From contig CALJHI010000066.1 of assembly GCA_938075575.1 (NCBI GenBank), positions 1 through 7,553 of the forward strand: DNA of 7,553 nt, read 5' to 3'. The notes beneath the pieces were generated by a model. The model made no database searches and was not told where the DNA came from. It was given only the letters and a program-made list of their open reading frames with translations. The number at the start of each line of letters is the position of its first letter. Within the stretch, counting starts at the first letter, position 1. A program made the position numbers and the translations under genes. Below are positions 1 to 6,023 of this stretch, in pieces. The stretch comes from an uncultured SAR86 cluster bacterium. Its GTDB lineage: Bacteria > Pseudomonadota > Gammaproteobacteria > Magnimaribacterales > D2472.

Positions 1-1748
1 AAATCACTTATCACTCTTATACCGAGAGCCTTTAAAGAATTTTCTATTTCTAATGCGTAATCATCAGCATCAGAGATTATTGTAGCTATCGCAATTTGGT
101 CGGGGGCCAACCACAGTGGTAACTTGCCTGAGTAGTTTTCAATTAAAATTCCAATAAATCTTTCAAATGATCCAAGTACTGCGCGATGAATCATGACAGG
201 TTTATGTTTAGAACCGTCTTCACCTACATATTGAGCATCTAATCTGTCAGGAAGATTGAAGTCAGCTTGGAAGGTACCACATTGCCACTCTCTTCCAATC
301 GCATCAGTTAAAACAAAATCTAACTTAGGCCCATAGAAAGCTCCTTCGCCTGGAACAATTTCAAAAGGAAGATTTAGATTAGATATTGCTTTCTCTAAAG
401 CGCTCTCAGCCTTATCCCAAACTTCATCACTACCAACTCTTGTTTCAGGGCGTGTTGATAGCTTGATGTCAAAATCTTCAAAACCAAGCTCTTTATACAT
501 TCCTGATAAAAGCTCTATAAATAGTCTCGTTTCTTCTTCAATTTGATCTTCAGTACAAAAAATATGTCCATCATCTTGGGTAAATCCTCTTACTCGCATT
601 AATCCGTGCAATGTTCCAGATGCCTCGTATCTGTGACAGGACCCAAATTCAGCAAATCTTATAGGAAGATCTTTATATGACTTTAAACCATGATTATAAA
701 CCTGAACATGGCAGGGACAGTTCATCGGTTTTAAAGCGTTAGTCCTTTTCTCATTAGCATGCTCCTCGTCTATTTCGGTAATAAACATATTCTCTCTATA
801 TTTATCCCAATGGCCTGATGCTTCCCATAATTTTCTATCTACGACTTGTGGGGTCTTAATTTCTTGATAATTAAATTCTTCCAATTTATCCCTTACAAAG
901 CTTTCAAGGGTTTTATATATTGACCATCCCTTTGGATGCCAAAAAACCATACCTGGAGCCTCTTCTTGAAAATGAAATAATGACATCTCTTTACCCAGCT
1001 TTCTGTGATCTCTCTTTTCAGCCTCCTCTAGTGAAAGCAAATAGGATTTGAGATCTTTTTCATTCTTCCATGCAGTACCGTAAATCCTTGTTAGCATTTT
1101 ATTATCGGCATTGCCTTTCCAATAAGCACCTGCAACTTTTGTTAATTTAAACGCGCCAATATGACTAAGATTTGGTAAATGAGGGCCTCTACATAAATCA
1201 ACAAACTCATCATTGTCTTGATAATAAAGCTGGAAATTATCCTCTTGCTCTGCCTCTTCAATAATAATTTCTTTATAGGATTCGCCTTTTTTATTAAAAA
1301 TATTAACAGCCTCTTCTTTAGTGTGTAGTTTTTTTGTTATTGAAGAGTTGGATGAAATAATTTTTTTCATCTCAGATTCGATCTTTTCTAGATGATCGTT
1401 TGTGATAGTTTCTGTAGATTCAAAATCATAATAAAAACCATCTTTTATGGTTGGCCCTATTGCGAGTTTTGTTTGTGGGTATATATTCTGGACTGCTCTA
1501 GCTAAAACCTGGGCAGTTAATGTGTGTCTCATTATCTCCAAACCCTCATCTGAATTAATGGTAATAATAGAAACTTCAGAATCATCATTGATTGGATCTG
1601 ATAAATCATTCTGAATACCATTAACCACTACAGCAAGCGCAGCTTTAGCAAGACCAGGGCCTATACTTTGTGCAAGATCCAAGCCGGTTGAACCTTTAGG
1701 CAACTCTCTAATACTTCCATCTGGCAAAGTGATATTCATACTAAACAT
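1..1748 (-). CDS. thrS: Threonyl-tRNA synthetase, C-terminus cut off by the window edge
   Basis: This class II synthetase attaches threonine to tRNA-Thr in the cytoplasm. About 582 codons are readable on the minus strand without a stop; the E. coli enzyme has 642 residues, so roughly the last 60 (rest of the anticodon-binding domain) lie beyond base 1. Domains in order: TGS-like N-terminus (ITLPDGS near residue 6), editing domain with GPTIKDGFYYDF (98-109) and LCRGPH (185-190), then the catalytic core. The zinc ligands are all present: C344 in MNCPCH, H395 in TQDDGH and H521 in MIHRA. Motif 2 reads FGSCHRYEASG. The editing motif normally written HxxxH reads H75-TLTA-Q80 here, so the second histidine is absent. 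The start is uncertain: ATG at 1748 gives MFSMNIT, while ATG at 1739 gives MNITLPDGS, which fits the family N-terminus (E. coli MPVITLPDGS) better. Neither has a clear ribosome binding site. Numbering uses the longer form. Identification is near certain. Confidence 0.97.
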   Translation of the reverse strand, partial: MFSMNITLPDGSIRELPKGSTGLDLAQSIGPGLAKAALAVVVNGIQNDLSDPINDDSEVSIITINSDEGLEIMRHTLTAQVLARAVQNIYPQTKLAIGPTIKDGFYYDFESTETITNDHLEKIESEMKKIISSNSSITKKLHTKEEAVNIFNKKGESYKEIIIEEAEQEDNFQLYYQDNDEFVDLCRGPHLPNLSHIGAFKLTKVAGAYWKGNADNKMLTRIYGTAWKNEKDLKSYLLSLEEAEKRDHRKLGKEMSLFHFQEEAPGMVFWHPKGWSIYKTLESFVRDKLEEFNYQEIKTPQVVDRKLWEASGHWDKYRENMFITEIDEEHANEKRTNALKPMNCPCHVQVYNHGLKSYKDLPIRFAEFGSCHRYEASGTLHGLMRVRGFTQDDGHIFCTEDQIEEETRLFIELLSGMYKELGFEDFDIKLSTRPETRVGSDEVWDKAESALEKAISNLNLPFEIVPGEGAFYGPKLDFVLTDAIGREWQCGTFQADFNLPDRLDAQYVGEDGSKHKPVMIHRAVLGSFERFIGILIENYSGKLPLWLAPDQIAIATIISDADDYALEIENSLKALGIRVISD

Positions 1749-1841
1749 TATATAGCGAAATATCTATTAGTATCAGCACAACTTCTCATTAAATGCTCTT
1801 TAATTTAATATATCTATCAAGTCTTTAATTAGCATGTATTT

Positions 1842-1916
1842 GCCTTCTTAGTTAAATGGATATAACAGATCCCTCCTAAGGATTAGTTGCAGGTTCGATT
1901 CCTGCAGAGGGCACCA
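1842..1916 (+). tRNA. tRNA-Arg, anticodon CCT, CCA end encoded
   Basis: All cloverleaf arms can be folded by eye. The acceptor stem pairs 1842-1848 with 1906-1912 in seven pairs with one G-U. The D stem is GTTA/TAAC (1851-1854 with 1863-1866), with GG in the loop. The anticodon stem GATCC/GGATT (1868-1872 with 1880-1884) carries loop CTCCTAA, placing anticodon CCT at 1875-1877, which reads the arginine codon AGG. A four-base variable loop follows. The T stem is GCAGG/CCTGC (1889-1893 with 1901-1905) with loop TTCGATT. The discriminator is A1913 and the CCA end is encoded at 1914-1916. The gene is transcribed away from thrS and towards the exported-protein gene that ends at 1961. Confidence 0.96.
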
Positions 1917-1943
1917 AAATAAAAAAGCCAGCTAAAGCTGGCT
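1917..1943 (-). terminator. Intrinsic terminator of the exported-protein gene 1961-2554
   Basis: An eight-base perfect inverted repeat, AGCCAGCT/AGCTGGCT (1926-1933 with 1936-1943), has a minimal two-base loop (functionally a 7-bp stem with TTTA loop). Read on the minus strand it is followed by TTTTTTATTTT, a good U-tract, so it should stop transcripts of the gene whose stop codon is at 1961. On the plus strand the hairpin lies 9 bases past the tRNA CCA end, but its tail there is only CTATTAATG, so it would be a weak terminator for the tRNA transcript. It could still protect or delimit the tRNA 3' end. Confidence 0.8.
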
Positions 1944-1960
1944 CTATTAATGTTTGAAAT

Positions 1961-2554
1961 CTAATGAGGTGATGCCTCGGGTTGATAGTCATAATAACCC
2001 TCTACAGGAATCATTAAATGAACATATGGTGTTCCTTTAAACATTACATAAGGTCCTCCACTTGTATATTCTGTAGATTGACCATCTAAAGATGAAGGGT
2101 TTTTTGGCATTAACATCAAATGAGCTCCTGACTCAATAAAATGCTTATGGCCCATATTTTTTTGTCCGTCTGTATATGGTTTAAAATTATCTACTCCTAA
2201 ATCTCCATGTAACATCCATATCCAGCCATCAGATTCAAGCTCAGGTATTTGTTGGGATTTATATGCATTAGCCCATGCAACTGCATTAGAATCAGAACAG
2301 GCAGGGGCTGCGTCATGAGGGGTTTTAAATCCTCCCTCAGGCATTGGCATGAATGGCTCACATCTCCAACCATTACTTCCTTTTCTAATAACTTTTCCAG
2401 AAGCTCCTATTACAGTAGCGTGATCTCCAATAAATGCCGGAGCAGCTGATGTAAATGCTTTTATCTGCCATTCCTTTGAATTTCCACCCTCATGATGACC
2501 GGCGGTAATATTGATTGCAGTAAGTAATAAAAAACTAAACACTATTTTTTTCAT
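1961..2554 (-). CDS. Exported protein of an uncharacterised family
   Basis: This 197-residue protein has a classic signal peptide: MKK, a hydrophobic stretch at about 4-15, and probable cleavage near ITA-GHH (around residue 18). The mature protein should sit in the periplasm or outside the cell. It has only two cysteines after the signal, C65 (GWRCEP) and C86 (PACSD), which could form a disulfide. It contains many histidines, including GHKHF near 135-139 and SGAHLML near 142-148. The C-terminal segment PYVMFKGTPYVHLMIPV (168-184) recalls a family of exported bacterial hypothetical proteins I have seen with a similar ending and a similar paired-cysteine region; that recollection is from memory and unverified. 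I know of no function. A GGAGAG site four bases upstream of the ATG supports the start. Flanking terminators (1917-1943 and 2609-2632) suggest a single-gene transcript. Confidence 0.85.
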   Translation of the reverse strand: MKKIVFSFLLLTAINITAGHHEGGNSKEWQIKAFTSAAPAFIGDHATVIGASGKVIRKGSNGWRCEPFMPMPEGGFKTPHDAAPACSDSNAVAWANAYKSQQIPELESDGWIWMLHGDLGVDNFKPYTDGQKNMGHKHFIESGAHLMLMPKNPSSLDGQSTEYTSGGPYVMFKGTPYVHLMIPVEGYYDYQPEASPH

Positions 2555-2556
2555 AT

Positions 2557-2562
2557 CTCTCC
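2557..2562 (-). promoter_or_regulatory. Ribosome binding site of the gene 1961-2554
   Basis: The minus strand reads GGAGAG followed by AT and then the ATG at 2554. It fixes the start that yields an intact signal peptide. Confidence 0.7.
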
Positions 2563-2603
2563 AAATTAAATAAGATTTATTTACTTTAGCACATCTTTTT
2601 TGT

Positions 2604-2632
2604 ATAAAAAAACCCTCAATTGAGAGGGTTTT
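2604..2632 (-). terminator. Intrinsic terminator of the NTF2-like gene 2657-3151
   Basis: The inverted repeat AAAACCCTC/GAGGGTTTT-type stem pairs 2609-2617 with 2624-2632 (nine pairs) around loop AATTGA. On the minus strand it is followed by a run of T residues through about 2606, typical of a Rho-independent terminator, 24 bases beyond the stop codon at 2657. On the plus strand the tail TTTTATATAATTTTT is also T-rich, so it might act both ways, although no plus-strand gene ends here. It separates the two small exported-protein genes into different transcripts. Confidence 0.85.
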
Positions 2633-2656
2633 ATATAATTTTTATATACTAATATA

Positions 2657-3151
2657 TCAATCTTCAAAATCACCTTCGGCAGTTTGATGGACACCACCAT
2701 AGGCTGCTGAAGAAAAGTGATTTGTTTTAACAACCCATTTCATTCCCTCTTTAACCCATACTGATGTAACTCTTGTTCTGTAAGGTCTTAACCCTCCATT
2801 ACTGTCAGGAACTAAACCCTCGGCATAATACCTTGAATAAACAACGTCATTAGTTAGTTGATGTGCTTCAGAGCCAAAAACATTTATAACCCCTGCATTT
2901 TCCGGAGTAGTTCTTGCCCAATCATCAGCGCTTTGAGTTACATTTGGTTTATGAAAGCTTCCATCAGAATTAGATCCCAGCATTCCTGATTTAGATGTTA
3001 AAGCAACAACCGTATCAAAATCTTTTTTATTTCTAGCATCCCAGTAGGCTTCAACATTTGCTATAACTTTTTTTTCTGCGCTTGAGTGCCCGTCTGCAAA
3101 CGCTGGAGCAGCTGTTGCTAATAATAAAAAACTTAGTAAATACTTTTTCAT
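2657..3151 (-). CDS. Secreted NTF2/SnoaL-like (DUF4440-type) protein
   Basis: This 164-residue protein begins with a clear signal peptide, MKKYLLSFLLLATAAPAFA, with probable cleavage before D20. The mature part has the layout of a small NTF2-like alpha+beta barrel: a helix with VIANVEAYWDARNKKDFDTVVAL (about 29-51), a central region, and late strands with YRTRVTSVWVKEGMKWVVKTNHFSS (about 124-148). Such domains occur in ketosteroid isomerase-like enzymes and in many ligand-binding or unknown proteins. No catalytic residues can be assigned by eye, so substrate and function are unknown. It is the usual length for a single such domain. AAGGAAG five bases before the ATG supports the start. Its own terminator lies downstream, and cysS ends 104 bases upstream without a convincing terminator, so it may be partly read from the folE operon or have its own promoter in 3152-3255. 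Confidence 0.83.
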   Translation of the reverse strand: MKKYLLSFLLLATAAPAFADGHSSAEKKVIANVEAYWDARNKKDFDTVVALTSKSGMLGSNSDGSFHKPNVTQSADDWARTTPENAGVINVFGSEAHQLTNDVVYSRYYAEGLVPDSNGGLRPYRTRVTSVWVKEGMKWVVKTNHFSSAAYGGVHQTAEGDFED

Positions 3152-3156
3152 AATTT

Positions 3157-3163
3157 CTTCCTT
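3157..3163 (-). promoter_or_regulatory. Ribosome binding site of the gene 2657-3151
   Basis: AAGGAAG on the minus strand, five bases before the ATG at 3151, is the clearest Shine-Dalgarno site in the window and fixes this start. Confidence 0.75.
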
Positions 3164-3255
3164 TTATATTGATTTGATAAACATATATTTACATTACCAT
3201 AATTAAAAAGTTCTAAAAGAAAAAATGTATTTAATTTAATGCTTAGTGCTAAGAT

Positions 3256-4656
3256 TTATTTTTGAATAGGCCGCCACTTAGAGCCATCTTTTGAATCAAG
3301 TATTTCAACACCCATCTCAGTCAGTTTGTCTCTTAAAAGATCAGCCGCGGAATAGTCTTTATTGCACTTAGCTTCATCTCTTTGGACCATGAGCTTTTCA
3401 ATTAAATCAGTATCTAAATTAGTTGCATCTCTTTCAAACCAATATTTAGGGTCTTCGTTGAGAATTCCTATTAACTGACCTGATGCTTTAATAGTTTTTA
3501 TAGATTCTTGTTTATGTTCTTCGGGTTGAGACAAGTAATCTTTAGCCAATGAATTAAGAATTGATATAGCCTTAGGCGTATTTAAATCGTCAGAAAGAGC
3601 CATCTTAATTTCATTATCGGCATTGCTTAAATCATTATTTTCAGAATGATCATCATCTAATAGAATTTTATATAGCCTATCTAAAAGTTTCTTAGATTGA
3701 TGAACAATGCCTTCGTTCCAGTCAAGCCCTTGCCTGTAATGAGAAGATAACAACGACAATCTTATTACTTCACCTTTAAATCTATCAGTCAGCTCTTTTA
3801 CTAAAGTTATGTTATTAAGAGATTTTGACATCTTTTCGCCATCAACAGTTACAAATCCATTATGCATCCAGTATTTGGCATAAGACAAAGGATCATCGGC
3901 AGAACCACTAGCACAGCAGCTCTGTGCTATTTCATTCTCATGATGAGGGAAAACAAGATCTCTACCGCCACCATGAATATCAAATGGAAGTCCCAATGTT
4001 TTTTCTGACATTGCAGAGCATTCGGTGTGCCAGCCCGGTCTGCCATAGCCCCAAGGTGAATCCCATCCAGGCTGATTCTCAGTGCTCGGTTTCCACAATA
4101 CAAAATCAGCTGGATCTTTTTTGTATGGTGCTATCTCCACCCTGCTTCCCGCTAACTGCTCATCTCTATTTCTCTTAGATAAACATCCATAATTATCAAA
4201 AGATAAAACATGGAATAACACATGCCCTTCTTTCTCATAGGCATGGCCATTACTTATAAGAGTTTGTATTAATAGAATCATCTCGGAAATAAACTCAGTT
4301 GCTTTAGGCTGAAAATCTGGAGGAGAAACACCTAAAGCCCTCATATCTTCATTATATATGTCAGTATATTTTTCTGTGATCTGAGAAATTGGAATATCTT
4401 GATCTAATGCAGCTTCTATAATCTTGTCATCAATATCAGTAATGTTTGAAACATAAGTTACCTTTGGAAAGCTATATTTAAGAAATCTAACAAAGGTATC
4501 AAAAACCACCGCCATTCTTGCATTCCCCATATGCGCATAATTGTAAACTGTGGGGCCACATGCATAAATTTTTATATGATTTTCGTCCAAAGGCTTAAAA
4601 TCCTCTTTCTTGCTTGTGAAGCTATTATGGATTTTTATATTTTGCACGACAGACAT
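3256..4656 (-). CDS. cysS: Cysteinyl-tRNA synthetase
   Basis: This class I synthetase charges tRNA-Cys with cysteine in the cytoplasm. It is full length at 466 residues (E. coli has 461). The HIGH signature appears as HMGN (42-45) and KMSKS is at 275-279. The zinc ligands that select cysteine are all in place: C33 (ACGPTVY), C213 (TECSAM), H238 (FPHHENE) and E242, with spacings equal to the E. coli enzyme's C209-H234-E238. Other family blocks are NITDIDDKII (71-80), FVLWKPS and GGGRDLVFPHHENE. The C-terminal helical DALR-type region is present and ends in KWRPIQK. It is the last gene of folE-maf-cysS: its ATG follows the maf stop codon by three bases (TAA AAG ATG), and with no strong ribosome binding site it is probably translationally coupled to maf. 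Confidence 0.98.
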   Translation of the reverse strand: MSVVQNIKIHNSFTSKKEDFKPLDENHIKIYACGPTVYNYAHMGNARMAVVFDTFVRFLKYSFPKVTYVSNITDIDDKIIEAALDQDIPISQITEKYTDIYNEDMRALGVSPPDFQPKATEFISEMILLIQTLISNGHAYEKEGHVLFHVLSFDNYGCLSKRNRDEQLAGSRVEIAPYKKDPADFVLWKPSTENQPGWDSPWGYGRPGWHTECSAMSEKTLGLPFDIHGGGRDLVFPHHENEIAQSCCASGSADDPLSYAKYWMHNGFVTVDGEKMSKSLNNITLVKELTDRFKGEVIRLSLLSSHYRQGLDWNEGIVHQSKKLLDRLYKILLDDDHSENNDLSNADNEIKMALSDDLNTPKAISILNSLAKDYLSQPEEHKQESIKTIKASGQLIGILNEDPKYWFERDATNLDTDLIEKLMVQRDEAKCNKDYSAADLLRDKLTEMGVEILDSKDGSKWRPIQK

Positions 4657-4659
4657 CTT

Positions 4660-5271
4660 TTATTTATTTAAATCTATTATATCTAAGTCTCTAAGTTTAT
4701 TTAATAGAGGTAATAATGGCATTCCTCTTACGGTATAAGAAGATCCCTCTACAGATTTAAATAAATTGCATCCAAGTGATTCGAACTTATATGCACCAGC
4801 AGCATTAATAGGATTTTCAATTTCTACATAATTTTCAATTTCTGATTGAGACAAATCATGCATAACCATCTCAGCAAACTCACAATACTCCCATATAGAC
4901 TGTCCTGAGTTGAATATACAGATACCGCTATACTGAAAATGAGATGTTCCAGATAGCTTAAGTAAATTACTAATTGCCTTATCTTTTGATCCTGGTTTAT
5001 CAAAAACTTCATTTTGGTAGATGCACATCTGATCTCCGCCGATAACAAAGGCATCTGGAAATTTATTACTCACTTCTTCTGCTTTTGCGCATGCAAGCGC
5101 AATAACTTGTTGATCAAAAGGCTTTCCTTTCATTTGCTTTTTTATAATATCTTCATCTACAGAAGAAGGCTCTATAGAAAAGTCTAGACCAGCTTCAGTA
5201 AGCATAGCCTTTCTACTTTCTGAGCCTGAAGCTAGGATGATTTGTTCTTTTGGTAAAATAAATGGCGGCAT
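4660..5271 (-). CDS. Maf-family nucleotide pyrophosphatase, closer to the YceF type
   Basis: This 203-residue Maf/HAM1-like protein hydrolyses non-canonical or modified nucleoside triphosphates to monophosphate and pyrophosphate, keeping them out of nucleic acids. Visible motifs: the phosphate-binding ILASGSESRKAML (12-24, with S15, S17, R20), the catalytic aspartate D80 in VIGGDQM, FDKP (90-93), the LSG block (106-108), and AGAYKFESLG (158-167) followed by VRGMPLLPLL (181-190). The DQ-C context and the glutamate in KFES, where the YhdE (dTTP/UTP) subfamily usually has a glutamine, favour the YceF-like subfamily, whose E. coli member prefers 7-methyl-GTP. That substrate call is inference. The gene lies 15 bases after folE and three before cysS, so it should be cotranscribed with both. 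AAGGG at 5281-5285, nine bases upstream, supports the start. Confidence 0.92.
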   Translation of the reverse strand: MPPFILPKEQIILASGSESRKAMLTEAGLDFSIEPSSVDEDIIKKQMKGKPFDQQVIALACAKAEEVSNKFPDAFVIGGDQMCIYQNEVFDKPGSKDKAISNLLKLSGTSHFQYSGICIFNSGQSIWEYCEFAEMVMHDLSQSEIENYVEIENPINAAGAYKFESLGCNLFKSVEGSSYTVRGMPLLPLLNKLRDLDIIDLNK

Positions 5272-5280
5272 TAAAACATG

Positions 5281-5285
5281 CCCTT
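5281..5285 (-). promoter_or_regulatory. Ribosome binding site of maf, with a two-codon ORF before the start
   Basis: The minus strand reads AAGGGCATGTTTTAATG. AAGGG lies nine bases from the maf ATG (5271), an acceptable if long spacing. Between them is an out-of-frame ATG TTT TAA whose stop overlaps the maf start as TAATG. Confidence 0.5.
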
Positions 5286-5287
5286 AA

Positions 5288-5872
5288 TTAAAATTTCTTT
5301 GGAGAATGAATCAAATGCATAAACTCTTCTCTAGTTTCAGGATTATCCCTAAAGATACCGAGCATTCTGCTTGTGATGGTGCTAGATTCAGTTTTATGAA
5401 TGCCTCTTGTAGACATGCATTGGTGTCCAGCATCAATAACAACAGCGACGCCTTTGGGCTCTAAAACTCTGTGGATAGTATCTGCAATTTGTGCAGTCAT
5501 AGTCTCTTGAGTTTGAAGTCTTTTACCAAATATATCAACGATCCTGGCTAACTTACTGATGCCAACTACTCTTTTATTGGGAATGTAGCCTACATGAGCC
5601 ACTCCTATGATTGGGACCATGTGATGTTCGCAATGAGATTCAACTCTAATATTTCTCACTATTACAGCATCATCATAACCCTCAACTTCTTCAAAAGTTT
5701 TTTCAAGCACCTGTTCAGGATCTTCTTCATAGCCTGCAAAAAACTCTTTGTATGCCCTAATAACTCTATCAGGAGTTTCAACCAGCCCCTCCCTAGTCGG
5801 GTCGTCTCCAGCCCATGATATTAATGTTTTTACAGCATTTAACGCCTCTTCTTTAGATGGCTTTCCAGTCAT
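5288..5872 (-). CDS. folE: GTP cyclohydrolase I, type IA
   Basis: This enzyme converts GTP to 7,8-dihydroneopterin triphosphate, the first step of folate (and other pterin) synthesis, as a cytoplasmic toroidal multimer. It has 194 residues, a little shorter than E. coli FolE (222) because of a short N-terminus; the catalytic domain is complete. The zinc ligands are C81 and H84 in SHCEHHM and C152 in GHQCMSTRG. The histidines equivalent to the catalytic H112 and H179 of E. coli are H83 and H150. Further family blocks are DPTREGLVETPDRVIRAY (24-41), VVGISKLARIVD (102-113), QETMTAQIAD and the C-terminal TSRMLGIFRDNPETREEF. The start is supported by GGAGA at 5878-5882. It is the first gene of the folE-maf-cysS operon and diverges from the hydrolase gene at 6024, so its promoter should lie in 5883-6000. 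Confidence 0.98.
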   Translation of the reverse strand: MTGKPSKEEALNAVKTLISWAGDDPTREGLVETPDRVIRAYKEFFAGYEEDPEQVLEKTFEEVEGYDDAVIVRNIRVESHCEHHMVPIIGVAHVGYIPNKRVVGISKLARIVDIFGKRLQTQETMTAQIADTIHRVLEPKGVAVVIDAGHQCMSTRGIHKTESSTITSRMLGIFRDNPETREEFMHLIHSPKKF

Positions 5873-5877
5873 TTAGG

Positions 5878-5882
5878 TCTCC
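5878..5882 (-). promoter_or_regulatory. Ribosome binding site of folE
   Basis: GGAGA on the minus strand is followed by CCTAA and then the ATG at 5872, a standard spacing that fixes the start of the operon's first gene. Confidence 0.65.
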
Positions 5883-6023
5883 GGTAATTGTTTTTTTTGT
5901 TTATTCTATATGATATTTATTAATAATGGAGCAATCTTATTGGAATCTTTGGGATTAAAAAGATAAAAAAATTTAAATTTTTGCACATCTGGATGCATAA
6001 TAAACAGAAAAATATTAACTAAT
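5883..6023. promoter_or_regulatory. Divergent promoter region between folE and the GloC-like gene
   Basis: This very AT-rich gap must hold the promoters of both divergent genes. On the minus strand a weak match runs from TTGCTC to TATAGA with 18 bases between, upstream of folE. On the plus strand CATAAT at 5996-6001 matches the -10 consensus at five of six positions, but I see no good -35. A perfect 16-base palindrome of A and T tracts, AAAAATTTAAATTTTT, lies at 5967-5982. Individual promoter elements are tentative; the regional assignment rests on gene orientation. Confidence 0.4.

Noticed and set aside
1749..1841. thrS leader with a tRNA-like operator or T-box
   Set aside because: The 93-base gap shows no stable stem-loops or T-box sequence. 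It must hold promoters for thrS and the tRNA, but no convincing -35/-10 pair could be picked for the tRNA.
1842..1916. tRNA-Arg as an integration (att) site for the neighbouring exported-protein genes
   Set aside because: No second copy of the tRNA 3' end is visible in the window, and there is no integrase or other mobility gene.
2410..2460. Shared AAPAF stretch in both exported proteins (near residue 37 in one, in the signal peptide of the other)
   Set aside because: The match is about five residues in unrelated positions, and the rest of the proteins do not align; probably coincidence rather than duplication.
3242..3253. CTTAGTGCTAAG inverted repeat just after the cysS stop codon, a possible terminator
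   Set aside because: The stem is only five A/T-rich pairs with a two-base loop and no immediate U-tract; too weak to call.
3924..4178. Plus-strand open frame inside cysS, and similar open frames inside folE, maf, SDR and 1961-2554
   Set aside because: They lie antisense or out of frame to strongly conserved genes, have no ribosome binding sites and encode no recognisable protein features.
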